In this document: one piece after another, positions 1 to 11,099 of the stretch
Layout of the letters: the number at the start of each line of letters is the position of its first letter
How positions within the stretch are numbered: the stretch's first letter is position 1
Source: Norana najaformis
Lineage: Eukaryota; Annelida; Clitellata; Crassiclitellata; Hormogastridae
Direction: 5' to 3'
DNA: 64,000 nucleotides
Assembly (NCBI GenBank): GCA_964023275.1
Contig: OZ029921.1
Location: 6,102,806-6,166,805 of the forward strand
Translations under genes and position numbers: made by a program
The notes under the pieces: model-generated
What the model was told of the DNA's origin: nothing
Database searches by the model: none
Seen by the model: only the letters and a program-made list of their open reading frames with translations

Positions 1-3
1 TCT

Positions 4-282
4 TGCAACAATGCAACGACAATGCAACGACAATGCAACGACAATGCAACGACAATGCAACGACAATGCAACGACAATGCAACGACAATGCAACGACAAT
101 GCAACGACAATGCAACGACAATGCAACGACAATGCAACGACAATGCAACGACAATGCAACGACAATGCAACGACAATGCAACGACAATGCAACGACAATG
201 CAACGACAATGCAACGACAATGCAACGACAATGCAACGACAATGCAACGACAATGCAACGACAATGCAACGACAATGCAACG
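4..282. repeat. 11-bp minisatellite (AATGCAACGAC)n
   Basis: About 25 nearly perfect head-to-tail copies of an 11-bp unit run to the point where the sequence turns unique (GGCGTGCC). Because 11 is not a multiple of 3 and the unit holds no stop triplet in any phase, all three plus frames stay open, which creates spurious Q/N/T-rich ORFs. It lies just upstream of the first visible exon of the IgGFc-binding-type gene, so it is probably intronic. Confidence 0.97.
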
Positions 283-347
283 GCGTGCCTTCTTTGTGGT
301 GGGGCCATCAACTGAATGGTATTCAATTCGTGAAACTTCTGTTTCAG

Positions 348-3300
348 ATACAATCCGCCCTTCTATGCCAGCTGCGTCATCGTTCCAGCTCTGAGCGGAA
401 CCTGCGTCGAAGTCTACAAGGTCCACGCCAACCAGACCTACCGCCTTCTCGGCGAGGGCTCCCTTAGTCAGTTCGACACACTGCGCTACTACGCCGACTA
501 CGAGCTGGACACGAACGGCAAACCGATGGTGGGGATCCTCGAGGACATGACGGGGTACTTCATCAACGCAACAAAACCAGTCCAGGTGATCTGTGGCCAC
601 GAGTGCGCCAACGTACCGCAGGCAACGCCGTTCTGCGACCACATGGCGGAGCAGATACCGCCAATCAACCAGCTGGGCACCTACCACGTCGTGCCTCCAA
701 TCGACGGAAGAAACCGAAATGCTGGGTACGTTGTGAGGGTCGTTGCTACGGAGATGGCGACTACGATACGCTGTATGGGTAATTTGGTCGTCAAGGATAA
801 AGGAGCCTTTGTCCAGTTCAATACCTCGGATAGTATGGTGCCCATTGTGGTCGAGTGCGACAAGAGATGTCTGGTGATGCAGTACAACAAAGGTACTATT
901 GCTATTGCTAATTGTCTTACTATTACTATTGTTTTAAGGTGCCTTTACTAAGGTACTATTGCTATTGCTAATTCTCTTACTATTACTGTTGTTTTAAGGT
1001 ACCATTACTAAGGTACTATTGCTATTGCTAATTCTCTTACTATTACTGTTACTATTGCTACTGATAATTGTCTTACTATTATAGTTGTTTTAAGGTACTA
1101 TTAATAAGGCACTATTGCTACCGCTAATTGTCTTAGTATTGCTACTGTTCTTCCGAATGGCCATAGTATCACAACGAAATAATTCCCTCTGCTGTCTTCT
1201 TACATTACTATTGATGAAACATGGTATATAGCAGCGACTGAGTGATGGAGCGAAAGAACCAACGAACGAATGAGTCGATGGTTCTTCTGATTTCGTTTTG
1301 TAGGCAGGAGGAGCGTTCCCAGCGACATTCCCACTGATCCGTTCATGATGCTCGTTGTTCCATCCGACCACTTCACCAGTGCAGCTGGGTTTGCCACGCC
1401 TAACTATTGCGACGTCGCCAAGGTAACTTACTTACTTACTCACTTACTTACTTACTCACTTACTTACTTACGCACTTACTTACTTACTTACTTACTTTCT
1501 TACTTACTTAGTCCTTCCTGTGCAGGTCTGCACATCGGGCACCGCGGCTTCTCCATTCGTCTCTGTCGACTGCCAATCCTCCTGCCTCGTCCCACGACAT
1601 CTCCAAACACCCCAGGTCGTCTCTGATGCTCTTTCTCTGTCTCTATCTCTCTGTCTCTCTCTGTCTGTCTGTCTCTCTATCTCTGGTGTACTCCTAGGAG
1701 CGTAGCCTTTTCCGTGATGCGGCGCCAAGTCGACTTATCCTGGGCTCTCCTTCAAGCAGTATGAAGCCCAGTGTTCAACGATGAAAGGTCTTTCTCCACA
1801 GTTTAACACTGATGTTGATGATAGTGATGATGATGATGATGATGATGAGAAGGAGGAGGAGAATTTGTAATTATGATTACGATGATGACGTTGAAACTAA
1901 AGATGAGTTGAGAGTGACGTCGACAAAAATTGGATCCTTCGTTTACCACATCGCTTCGCGTTGCATTACATTACATTACGTTGCATTACATTACGTTGCA
2001 TTACATTACGTTGTATTACATTACATTACGTTGCATTACATTACATTCCGTTGCATTACATCCTGCTGCAGTCGATTATTCTGTTGAGCAGACATTTTCA
2101 AATGGCCTTAGAAGGCACTTGATCACATCGCATCGTATCACTTTACATTGCACTCTTTTACGACGGCAACAGGTAAGAATCCCGTTCGACAACTATGTGT
2201 CGATCGTAACCTTCCCGGCATACCGAGACAACATCCTCTTTGACGGCGAGCCCATCCTCTACAAATCGGGTGTCAACACCTGGGACATCACCACCATCCC
2301 AGGTCACGCCATCATCACCTTCCGCATCACGCACGATTTCCATTACGTCAGCAACGCTCCTGGAACCTTTGGATCATTCGCCGTCTACCCTTATGGACAC
2401 TCGATCCTGACGACCAGCTCCAGCGCTTACGGATTCTCGGCCAACTACAACAGTACGTACACTTGGATGAACTAAAGCTCCTTGATTTTAGTGTCAATTA
2501 AGAGCTGCAGCTCCTTGATTTTAGTGTCAGTTAGATAAGCTATAGCTTCATTTTAGTGTAAATTGGATGAGCTACAGCTCCTTGATTTAGTGTCAATCAG
2601 ATTAGCTACAGCTCCTTGATTTATAGTCAAATATGAGCTACAGCTTTTTGATTTTACTGTCAATCAGATTAGCTAAAGCTCCTTGATTTTAGTGTCAAAT
2701 ATGAGCTTTGCATACGGAAGATATATCGTCCAGATATAACATTTTCTGTGCTTACATTATTTTACAAGACTACACTAGCATGGATTACATCTACGTTGTT
2801 TCTAGTTGCATTATAAAACAGTTGGGGAAATCTGTCCTTACATTACATCGCATTACCTTTCTCCCTCAACGCCCTATCATATCTTTCGTTACCTTACTCT
2901 GCGTAAAGTTGTATACCGTATATGATGTTGTGTTCTGTTGTGATGTCATGTGATGTGATTTTATGTTATGTGATATGATTTTATGTGATGTGAAGTTATG
3001 TGGTTTATGCGATGTGATTGTATGGCATCATCTAGTGTCAAATTGCATTAAATTCCAAAATATTACGTAACGTCGCATCAGTTTACATTACATATTATTA
3101 CATCCGCTACATTTCAGTTACGGGAGATCCAGTAACAGATGTCTGGGAGGAGTCGAAGGATGCCTTGAATCAATATCTCGACAGTCTCAAGAATGTTTCC
3201 TGTGCCAATGAAAGCACCCTCGTCAGTAAGTCAGACAGTCTGTTGTAGTGTATTATTTCTACTGTATACCTACTGCAATATTTATCTGCCAGGGTGCGGG

Positions 3301-4887
3301 ATTACTGCTGTCGTGTTTGCGCTTAAGTCGAAAGATCTTTAAACAGAAGGGCCATACCTCAGGGGCGACTGTTGAAAGTGGAACATAATCAGTGAGCAAT
3401 TACATCCCTTCTCTTTTCTTCCATCCTTCTCATCTACTACACGAGACCCAATGTAATTTCACTTACCCTACCTACTTCACCTTCGTTTATTTTCCCTTAC
3501 CTTACCTTTCTGCATATCTTATCTTACGTTTCCATTCCTTCTTTCTCCTCCGGTCAATTCCTTTCAATTCCCTTACCTTTCCTTACCTAACCTAACCTTA
3601 CTTTGCCTTACCTTACCTTACTTTACCTTACCTTACCTTACTTTACCTTACATGGATAGTACCGTCAATGTCTGTGGCGTTGCTTACCTCGGATTTACCT
3701 ATCTGACGCACCTGATTTACCTGAAGTGGTTCCTGTGCGTAGATCCAATCCTCGCCGAGGTCGAACACGTGACCTTTCCTTTTACCCTGTCGGCGAGTTT
3801 CGACCCCCTAACTATAAGTGAGGATTGCATCCGGGACTTCTACAACTTGACCCTTTGGAACAAGCTGACCGACTTCACCCGCCTCATCAACCAGTGGATC
3901 TGCGCCACAGCCAACTGCTCGTACCTGAATGGACGAGGAGTGGCAATCAACTACAAAACACTGAGCGTTCAGTTCGTCAAGGACAATCAGGTAAGCCCTC
4001 CTCGCAAGGGTCCTCATCACGAAGCCATCAATCCGTCCGTCCGTCCGTCCATCAATCCATCCATCAATCCATCCATTTCAACCACACACCCATCCATCCA
4101 CCCATCCATCCATCCATCCAATCATTCATCCATCTAATCCATCCATCAATCTATCTATCGATCTATACATCGATCTATCTATCGATCAATCCCTCCATCC
4201 ATCCATCCACTCATTCATCCATAATCCATCGATCCATCTATTGATTAATCCATCCATCCGTCCACCCATCCATCCATCCATCCATCCATCCATCCATTCA
4301 TCCAACTAAACACTCCAACACTCGTATACAAGTGATTAGATTTCTTTGCTTAATTATGAACGCATGTAGATGCTGATGATGACTACGACGACTACTACGA
4401 ACGGGAAATTGATCATCAATAGGTAGACTCAGCTGAAGAAAATTGCAAAAACTAAGATGTATGACACCGACAACGATTGCATCAATAACGATAATGACAA
4501 AAATAATACCGATGCCAACGACTACGACGACGATGATGATGATGATAATAATAATAATAATAATAATACCTCAGGTAACAAATAATATTAACAGCAACGA
4601 CGACGATGAAAGAAATTCTTGTTTTCTTTATATAGGGCCATTACAATGGAATATATATTACAGTAGAGGTGATCGCAAGCCTCGACACGAAGTCCTCCGA
4701 CATGGCCACCTGTCGACTTCAGATCAAGAACTTCATGACACCATTTATCAACTGGCCTGGCCTCAGCACCAACCTCTTTCCGTCAAGGGCACCGCCCGGC
4801 TGTCCCTGGCCTCTCAACTTCAACCAGCCGGCCTTCGTCGCCGGGGTCCAGTACTGCCCCGCCGACTCGCTTTGGCAGACAGCCTAA
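348..4887 (+). CDS. IgGFc-binding protein N-terminal-domain gene, 3' five exons (5' end outside window)
   Basis: Proposed exons are 348-892, about 2173-2452, 3118-3225, 3743-3990 and 4636-4887 (TAA at 4885-4887). The acceptor at 347 is a good TTCTGTTTCAG. Exon 1 reads [20 protein letters not shown] and onward through [18 protein letters not shown], and exon 2 carries [20 protein letters not shown] and [10 protein letters not shown]. This pattern of short beta-strands, paired Cys and a late aromatic/Gly-rich segment is typical of the IgGFc-binding N-terminal domain of FCGBP-like mucus and adhesion proteins. Later exons hold Cys pairs and N-glycosylation sequons (NVS, NES, NLT, NCS), so a secreted or surface product is likely. 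Phases match at exon 2/3, 3/4 and 4/5. Exon 1 ends in phase 1 while the 2173 acceptor needs phase 0, so that junction is unresolved: an alternative acceptor, an unseen exon or an error in the repeat-filled intron are possible. The visible part is about 475 residues. Family call is good; ligand is unknown. Confidence 0.75.
889..1148. repeat. 60-bp tandem repeat in intron 1 of the IgGFc-type gene
   Basis: The motif AAGGTACTATTGCTATTGCT recurs at a 60-bp period (about 890, 950 and 1010), followed by degenerate partial copies. The first copy overlaps the proposed exon-1 donor (GT at 893-894), so each repeat also carries a copy of the donor-like sequence. This may confuse splice-site calling here. 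Confidence 0.9.
1424..1512. repeat. (CTTA)n microsatellite
   Basis: Tetranucleotide CTTA/CTCA run in the large first intron. Nearby are a (TC)n tract at about 1625-1690 and (GAT)n at about 1820-1850. Nothing coding is visible between 1150 and 1950 apart from chance ORFs. Confidence 0.9.
1955..2070. repeat. TTACATTACGTTGCA minisatellite
   Basis: About eight variable copies of a 10-15-bp ATTACATTACGTTGC unit, ending about 100 bp before the second exon. The ORF that appears to run from here into exon 2 is an artefact of the repeat lacking stops. Confidence 0.9.
2475..2707. repeat. 32-37-bp tandem repeat in intron 2
   Basis: Seven imperfect copies of a unit beginning AGCTCCTTGATTTTAGTGTC (about 2476, 2509, 2546, 2578, 2610, 2645, 2680). 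They follow closely on the exon-2 donor. The rest of intron 2 holds a TGATGTGATTTTATG run at about 2940-3030. Confidence 0.9.
3463..3652. repeat. (CCTTA)n-type pyrimidine-rich repeat in intron 3
   Basis: Pentanucleotide CCTTA/CTTTA run ending about 90 bp before the exon-4 acceptor (AG at 3741-3742). Confidence 0.9.
4026..4310. repeat. (ATCC)n microsatellite in intron 4
   Basis: Long ATCC/ATCA tetranucleotide array starting about 35 bp after the exon-4 donor (CAG|GTAAGC at 3990/3991). It makes spurious S/I/H/P-rich ORFs. A GAT/AAT trinucleotide tract follows at about 4530-4570. Confidence 0.95.
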
Positions 4888-4989
4888 GAGGATAGGAAGA
4901 GTTCTGAGCAATTACGGCTGATGATGTAGGAGATGACGATGGGGAATTTAATGATTATGACGGAATTATTAGTAACAAATACTTATTAC

Positions 4990-5029
<40 letters not shown>

Positions 5030-5735
5030 GTAAATAATAAATAGTAATTAAATTTAAAAAATAATAACATTGAGCCATCCCAGAACAATGCAATCCCTAA
5101 TTTTTGAAATCCTGAAGGATCATAGGTACCTCGGGTAAAAATTATAATAATAGCAGCAACAACAAGAAAAGTAACACGAACAATAGGCCCTAATTCCAGT
5201 AATCTCATCCAAATTTAATTAATATTTTTATATCATATTCAGACGTAGCGAACAGATTGCAAATACCTATGGCCATATATATGCCTTCTACTATATAGCC
5301 TGTAAATACTCAACATATTTATGGTGTGCTAATGTGATACTCTTAACCTGCGCTATAAAAACCGATGTACCAGTTATACCAAGGGATAGTGATTTATTTC
5401 TTAGCATTGTGGCCAGTTTGCAGACGATTTGATGAGACAGTCTCGGATTCAATTCCTGGCAAGCCGTGTGTTCTTACCAAAGGACCTCCTTCAAGTGTAG
5501 TATATGCGCGCGATATGTAAGTGCGAGTAATATGATGTAGATAAACAATTCAGACTTATTCTGGTTTAATTTTTAAATATTAATGTCTTCACTTTTTCTG
5601 AATGTTTTTCAGTGTTTAGTCTGCCGACATTAATTAATTTTAAACAATTGAAAGCTTTATAGAAAGACTGCAGCCTCAACCCTACAGGTAATCATTTTGC
5701 AAAAAGCGTCATCTAGTATATGGTGCAACACAGCG
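4888..5735. other. Intergenic, no gene seen
   Basis: AT-rich DNA after the IgGFc-type stop codon. It holds an (AAT)n tract at about 4990-5030. A possible decayed SINE lies near 5405-5480, where GATTCAATTCC resembles a pol III B box. No ORF has splice sites or a recognisable domain. Confidence 0.6.
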
Positions 5736-5737
5736 GT

Positions 5738-5840
5738 CTTTTCGGTAGCGCGCTTGATCTGTTGTCCAACGGATGCGGGTTCGAGCCTGCCAAGCAGACT
5801 CCGTGTGACGACCTGGACAAGTTCTTTGATCTTTGATCTT
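5738..5840 (+). mobile_element. tRNA-derived SINE, family 1, 5' part
   Basis: GGTAGCGCGCTTGATCTG resembles a pol III A box. GGGTTCGAGCCTG, about 30 bp downstream, matches a B box. The body (CTCCGTGTGACGACCTGG, AAGTTCTTTG) matches the SINE at 28880-29250 and the minus-strand copy at 62880-62990. It ends in CTTTGATCTTTGATCTTTGA. It does not fold as an intact tRNA, so it is a SINE and not a tRNA gene. Confidence 0.75.
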
Positions 5841-5905
5841 TGATGAGGGAACAGGAAGAGGAAGAGGAAGAGGAGGAAGAGGAAGAGGAGAAGGAAGAGC
5901 AAGAG
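5838..5905. repeat. GGAAGA-type purine tract
   Basis: GGAAGAGGAAGAG hexamer-like run directly after the SINE. Confidence 0.85.
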
Positions 5906-6169
5906 CAATCGCAATCTCTTAAGCTAACCCTGAGAAGCAGCAATGTGTTTGAATTGTTAGCGACTTCATTTTTCTGAGCCTATGAGGCACCAGTCCTCTC
6001 CATCGCCGTCTGATCTTCCCACCGATAGTAGACGGCCAGTCTACTAATGTCACTCACTGAGTTCGTCAAGGGGCGCAAGTGGAGCGGAAATCTCAAAACA
6101 ACCTTCTGCCCTGGCGAGGATTGGAACCCCCATCCTTTGAATTGACAGTCCTGCATGCTAACTACTGGA

Positions 6170-6345
6170 ATATGCAAATGCTCACAGTTTTCAATAGCGA
6201 CCGTATGGCCTCAACCCTGCTCGGGTGAGATCCTTCATCACCCGCTGCCCCTTTGAATGGGCGCCACGCCAGCCGTTTGAATGGGCGCCACGCCATTTAA
6301 GGTCCCCGTTCACGGACCGTGCTAGCTAGAGATTGAAATATGGCG
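6170..6345 (-). mobile_element. Dispersed repeat family C, copy 1
   Basis: Landmarks in the plus-strand text are AATAGCGACCGTATGGCC, GGGTGAGATCCTTCATCA, ACGCCATTTAAGGTCC and CGTGCTAGC. The same order occurs at 8815, 13555, 19490, 31525, 32868 and 35590. The strand is set so that the element ends in GGTCGCTATA plus a short tail. This copy has an internal 17-bp duplication (GAATGGGCGCCACGCCA twice, about 6256-6294). No ORF is conserved between copies, so it is probably non-autonomous. Confidence 0.85.
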
Positions 6346-6644
6346 CTCCCTTTCATGAAATCCAGTTTAAAAAAGATAAAGACGAACAAAGAAAACGGAT
6401 GTTTGGCTTGACTCATATAAAAGGCTTGGGCTAATAATAACAGTAATAACAACAACATAATTAGGCACAGCTGGCCAGAAGGTCATATGAGTAACCATGG
6501 GGTTGGAAGCAGTAAAGATGATACCAGTGATGACAGAAGGAATGGAGGTGATTATGACAACGCGGGCTTTTAAGTGGAATGTGTTGAAAAGATGACGTAA
6601 ACAAGAACGGGCACCTGTTGCAGACGTAGGAGAAAGGGTGGGGA

Positions 6645-6960
6645 GTGAAAGCGGAGGCGGAGGAGGAAACGGAGGCGGAAGAGGACGAAAGAGAGGAGGA
6701 TGAAGATTAGGAGGAGGAGGAGTTGAAGGAGGAGGAGGAGGAAAAGAAGGAGGAGGAGGAGAAAGAGGAGGAGGAGAAGGAGAAGAAGAAGGAGGAGAAG
6801 GAGAAAGAGGAGGAGAAGGAGGAGGAGAAGAAGAAGAAGGAGAAGTGAAGGAGGAGGAGGAGGAGGAGGAGGAAACGAGAAGAGAAATGAAAGGGAGGAA
6901 AGTGAGAATGAGAAGAATGGAAAGGAGAGATAGAATAGAAGAGAAAGGAAAGAAGAAATT
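6645..6960. repeat. 300-bp polypurine (GGA/GAA)n tract
   Basis: An almost uninterrupted G/A stretch on the plus strand. Its complement gives artefactual Ser/Pro- and Phe/Ser-rich ORFs in two minus frames. Mirror-like polypurine DNA of this length can form triplex structures (general knowledge). Confidence 0.95.
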
Positions 6961-7220
6961 TGTTTTCCGACAGATCTTTTCCACCGTCTAAGAGTGAAAT
7001 TATTCGACTCTTACTGGTAGAAAGAGGAACGAGACGTACCGTACTCTTCAGGAGGAAAAAGATAACGAAAGGATGAAGAGGCAGATTTTGTGAAAGAGCG
7101 ACAGGAAAAGCAGATAAGGGAATCCGATAAGAGTAGAACAAGAAATATCGAATTTGATATGATACGAGGAAAAATGGATTAAAGAAATGGTCCGAGGGTT
7201 TAGAGGGATACACGATGCGT

Positions 7221-7530
7221 AGTAATCGTAATCGTAATCGTAATCCCGAGATTTCTACAGAGCCCAACGAAAGCCACGTCACGGGGACCAGCTTATTCAC
7301 AGGTGCTCAGTCAAAACAAAATCGATAGGCAAAACTGTTCGGTTCCAGGTCAATCTCCAGGAGTCAGGCAGAGAGACAGCGTGGCAACTACAGTGGGTGA
7401 TGTTTGGGATTGGAGCGGAAAGAGGGATAAGAGGAAGAATAGGAGTCAGGATAGGATCTGTGAAAGAGGAATGTTTTCAGTTTTGAGTGAAAGGCAAATG
7501 CAGAACTTGCAAGGTGAGTTTGTATGATAG
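7221..7530 (-). mobile_element. Dispersed repeat family B, copy 1
   Basis: It begins with (AATCGT)n then CCCGAGATTTCTACAG, and continues through GGGGACCAGCTTATTCACAG, CTCAGTCAAAACAAAATCGA and TGTTTTCAGTTTTGAGTG. Other copies are at 16171, 18625 (diverged), 30350 and 32141, with a 3'-like piece near 37165. Read on the minus strand it ends in CTGTAGAAATC plus a (TACGAT)n tail, as LINE/SINE 3' ends do. No coding capacity is seen. Confidence 0.85.
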
Positions 7531-8280
7531 GTAGCAGAGGTGAAGCGAGGTGAGGACAGAAAGGCATGGCAGTGTAAGTCGCACCAGGGCAGGAATAATG
7601 TGGAAAAGAGAACGGGGAGGAAGAAAAACCCTCTGAAGAAAGAGCATATACGACGAGACAGAAAACAGGGCAGCAAAGAAAGCTAATGAAGACACAGAGC
7701 GGGCAGAGTAGAGGGGAGAAAGCTGGAATATTGGAGGATGCGAGAGGATGTAAATGGAGGAGCAAGAAGAAGGAGGAGTGGAGGAAAAGAGGAGGATATC
7801 CAGGGATGAGGGCAGTCATCTACTCTGCAGGCATTCGCGGAGGCTAATTGTGAAGAGAAATTGCTATTATCTGTCAGGCAAATGTCACCGAAATCCCAGA
7901 CATAAGCTACTAGATAGACTGTCCGCTCTCGGTACAGTACAAGTTTCACACAACAGCCGAGTCAGAAAGACCAGCTATTTCATCGGCTGTACATTAAATC
8001 AGACTTAGGCAATTCAGTTTAGTTGAAGTTTGTTTTATTTTGTTCTTTGACAGCTACTGACTTCGTGTTAAAATAAAGGATACGTTGTTTTATAACTATG
8101 TTAATAGCCATCTCACTGATACGAAGTAATAGGTGACCCTAAGTAAGAGGAACTTCTGTTTCTTCTTTTGCATCCCTGTCAAGACTATATGCTTTTAACA
8201 AGTATCGTTTTTTGGAATTTGGATCAATAAACGAGATGAATGAGTTCCGAAAGAGTCAGGTTATCTTCTTGGATTGTAAA
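7531..8280. other. Intergenic, no gene seen
   Basis: Purine-rich on the plus strand to about 7850, then ordinary AT-rich sequence. The long minus-strand ORFs here are Phe/Ser/Leu-rich with no domain or splice pattern and reflect the pyrimidine bias. Confidence 0.6.
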
Positions 8281-8281
8281 A

Positions 8282-8500
8282 TATCTATGGTGGGGGCACG
8301 GTAGCCGATTGGTGGGGGGGCACGGTAGCCGATCTGGTAGAGTGCTCGGCTTGTAACTCCGAGAGCACGGGTTCGAGCAGCCTCCCTTGAGACGATTCTC
8401 TGTAGGGACCTTATGACCATTCACAATTGCTCAACACCATCGATTGATGCTTAGTAATCAGATAGTGGCGCTGAATAAATGCATAAATAATAATAAATAA
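8282..8500 (+). mobile_element. tRNA-derived SINE, family 2
   Basis: GCACGGTAGCCGATCTGGTA (A-box region) and GAGCACGGGTTCGAGCAG (B box) form a tRNA-like head that resembles a tRNA with an enlarged anticodon loop. The body contains TGTAGGGACC and CAATTGCTCA. The tail reads GTGGCGCTGAATAAATGCAT, then (AATAAT)n. The head start is partly duplicated (CACGGTAGCCGAT at about 8295 and 8319). A second copy lacking the head is at 37325-37435. Confidence 0.8.
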
Positions 8501-8814
8501 TAACATCACTCTTATTATTGGATTTTCACATAAAATAACAATACGTTGGTACATTAATATAACGGGTTTAGGACAGTAGATGGATTTCTATGCATGCCCA
8601 GGTGACTGGCACTCCACACTTCACGCGCTGGTCTATGATGCGCCGGTTTAACTTAGGACAGGAGATTAAATGAGACTAGCTGAGAAATTGATCAGAGGCG
8701 ATCAGATATGAGATGCGAGGGCACAAATTGCATATCCACACGAGAGTTCTAATGTTGCAAGGGGACAAATTGCATATCCCCGTGAGTTCTAATGCAGCTA
8801 TAACGCTAAGAGAA

Positions 8815-8960
8815 GCATATTGTCTTCATGGGGACCTGAAATGGCGTGACGCCAATTCAAACGGTCAGTGATGGTGAAGGACTCATTAAAAACTGAGCAG
8901 GTTCGAGGTCATAAGGTCGCTATAGAAAAACGTATACATTTACATTTAATAGTTTTAGCT
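8815..8960 (+). mobile_element. Dispersed repeat family C, copy 2
   Basis: Opposite orientation to copy 1. It runs GGGGACCTGAAATGGCGTGA, GTTCGAGGTCATAAGGTCGC, then TATAGAAAAACGTATACATT and an ACATTTACATTTA tail. The tail gives this element's natural 3' end: GGTCGCTATAGAAAA plus (ACATTT)n. Confidence 0.85.
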
Positions 8961-9385
8961 ATACTAGCAGGTGCATTTACCAGATAGGCCTACTACTTTT
9001 AAAGGTGTGCGTGCTCAAGTGAACATGTGCCTTACGTCAAGTGCCGCAGGCAAACGCCCCTGGGAGCAGCAGCAGTAGTCACGTGACGACGATCTACCCA
9101 CACACCCATCTGTGAATGAGATGTGCGTATTCCGGACTAGATACAGCGGCAGGGGAGCATCCCCCTTGCGTCCGCATCCAGCCGCATCCTCTTGAGATAT
9201 GTATTTTGACGGCGTCGTTTCGTGTGTGCCGTTAAAATATCGGATAACGAATGCTCCTGAGAGACACGATAGGTGAGAGACAGCGCTAAGATCGGCCCTA
9301 GAGTAACTCAACCGACCGCTGGCAACGCTGACAGCGCCTGCGCGAAACTATGTCAGGATTCAAGTCAAGTTTTACCACAGTTAAA
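8961..9385. other. Intergenic, no gene seen
   Basis: Moderately GC-rich unique-looking sequence with no domain-bearing ORF and no repeat shared with the rest of the window. Confidence 0.5.
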
Positions 9386-9800
9386 TCTGGCTTCGGTTTG
9401 AGTAAGTTCATGCAGTCATATGGGCTAATTTGTTGGTGTGGACCAGATTTGAAACTGGATAACCTTAACTGACTTTCGTTAACCAGAGGTTAATGCAATC
9501 CCGGAGGTTAAGTTATTGTGGAGTAAGGCTGAAACTGGATAACCTTAATGCTTAAACTAGTTGAACGTAGTTACACTAGTTTGGTTTAATCGGAGTTAGA
9601 CCCAGTCTAACTTAAAGGAAAGTTTAAGGAAACCAGATTTTGTTTGAACATGAGTTAATCTTCATCTAAAATTTGAGCAAATTAAACCTAAGTTGGCTGA
9701 ATCTGGAGTTAAGTAAATGAAAACAGAGAGAAGGTAACCTTGGTTAATTATCGTTAGCTATAACTTCAACCATGGTTAAACTGTATGGGAATCACTGGCG
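9386..9800. repeat. GTTAA/TTAAC-rich block, possible non-autonomous DNA element
   Basis: Within about 400 bp there are many GGTTAA/TTAACC motifs in both orientations. One longer phrase, GAAACTGGATAACCTTAA, occurs twice (about 9451 and 9530). The density of short inverted motifs suggests a MITE-like or regulatory element, but I could not define terminal inverted repeats or a target duplication. Confidence 0.4.
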
Positions 9801-10561
9801 TCGGACTTCAATATCTTCGGCAAAAGGTAAGTCACACCTACATGGTAAATGGAAATTGTAAGAGAATTTGTCAGTGAAAGGAATATAGAAGAATATTTGA
9901 AAATGATGTGAGTTTGATGACGTATGCCTCCAATTTGATGACGTTATGGTGATGAATAAAATTTTGAATGTGGTGATGCATTAGAATAATAAATATGAAT
10001 ACATATGATAATAAACATGAAAACGACGATGAATTTTGAAGATAAATATAAGAATATGACGAATATGATGATAAATTGCACGTTGGATAAGAATATGATG
10101 ATTCTAACGAATACTCTAAAAGAATATCAGCAGTAGAATATGATTAATGTGATGATGAATAAAAAAAACGATTCTATGAGATAATATGTACTAAACATTT
10201 ATAAATAAAGTTTTTTTTCTCATCGAGTGATGACGCATCGAAACTAAACCGGAAGTCTTTTCTAATCTTGAAGCTTCTATAGCGCCGTTATTGCATAGCA
10301 CACAGCATCGACAGTCTCTTGTAAGCCAGACCGCATGGACAGAACCATCGACGAGGCTTCAGAGACCGGAAGACAGGCTGCGGAGGTTGAGAATCCCTCA
10401 GAAGATGGGATTTCGACTGGAATCTCTTCCCACTGAAGAACCACTGAGTAAGGGTTGAAACGAAGAGTGGCGTTGTTCTGCGGTGCATTTGGTCTGGACA
10501 CTGCAATAACTGCCGAATCCTGACAGTGAACACCTCCAGTTCAACGTCATGCTCACTAGGA
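9801..10561. other. Intergenic, no gene seen
   Basis: AT-rich with many GAATATGA/GATGATGAAT phrases at about 9900-10180, then ordinary sequence. No supported ORF. Confidence 0.5.
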
Positions 10562-10655
10562 CTACATCATCATCATCATCATCAACATCATCAAAGTCGT
10601 CGTCATAGTCATCGTCACCACCACCAACGCCACCACCAACACCACCATCATCATT
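10562..10655. repeat. (CAT)n / (CAC)n trinucleotide tract
   Basis: CATCATCATCATCATCAACA then CACCACCACC runs. Confidence 0.9.
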
Positions 10656-10679
10656 AGTTCCTAACTCCAGCCTTTTGGT

Positions 10680-10925
10680 GGCGATGTGTGCGAATAAATA
10701 TCTCCTTTCTTTTCGGTCATTTGCTAAATTAACTGCTGTTCTCCTGTTTAGTCTAAGTCTTTATATGTCCTCGTTTATACTGTCTATTTTCTATCCAGCG
10801 TAGACGTGGTATTCCTTTGCTTCTCTTTCCTTCGCATTCTGCGTGTAGCTCACTGTGGAATTCGGTCGGCTGGCATTCGGTACACTACATTCCCAAACCA
10901 TCGTCTCATTGGCATCATATCATAT
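10680..10925 (-). mobile_element. LINE ORF2 C-terminal relic (minus strand)
   Basis: On the minus strand an interrupted frame gives RRWFGNVVYRMPADRIPQ, then a stop, then a basic stretch with RKEKQRNTTSTLDRK and RTYKDLD. This resembles the common LINE ORF C-terminus (RWFGHV..R, GKRKRGRP..RW, DL..L). Several stops make it a dead fragment. Confidence 0.6.
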
Positions 10926-11099
10926 TTACTCTTTCCAAGTCCCGTGGTTACTCCTTTGAACTGCTGGAGAGCTGTTCTTGATTAAGTCCTCACTTAACGA
11001 CTTTATCAAACAGAGTTGTATGCATATCCAATGACGGTCATATTTCGTCATTTCTAAGCTTTTAGTCTTGGCCAGTGGCACAGTAAAGCTGTGAGAACT

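Noticed and set aside
4-282. Possible CRISPR-like array
   Set aside because: Units are 11 bp with no spacers, and the genome is eukaryotic.
3-467. Three overlapping Q/N/T-rich ORFs at the left end
   Set aside because: They are the three frames of an 11-bp repeat without stop triplets; no start, splice or domain evidence.
6367-7300. Ser/Pro- and Phe-rich minus-strand ORFs of about 200 codons
   Set aside because: Complement of the polypurine tract; the composition is entirely from the repeat.
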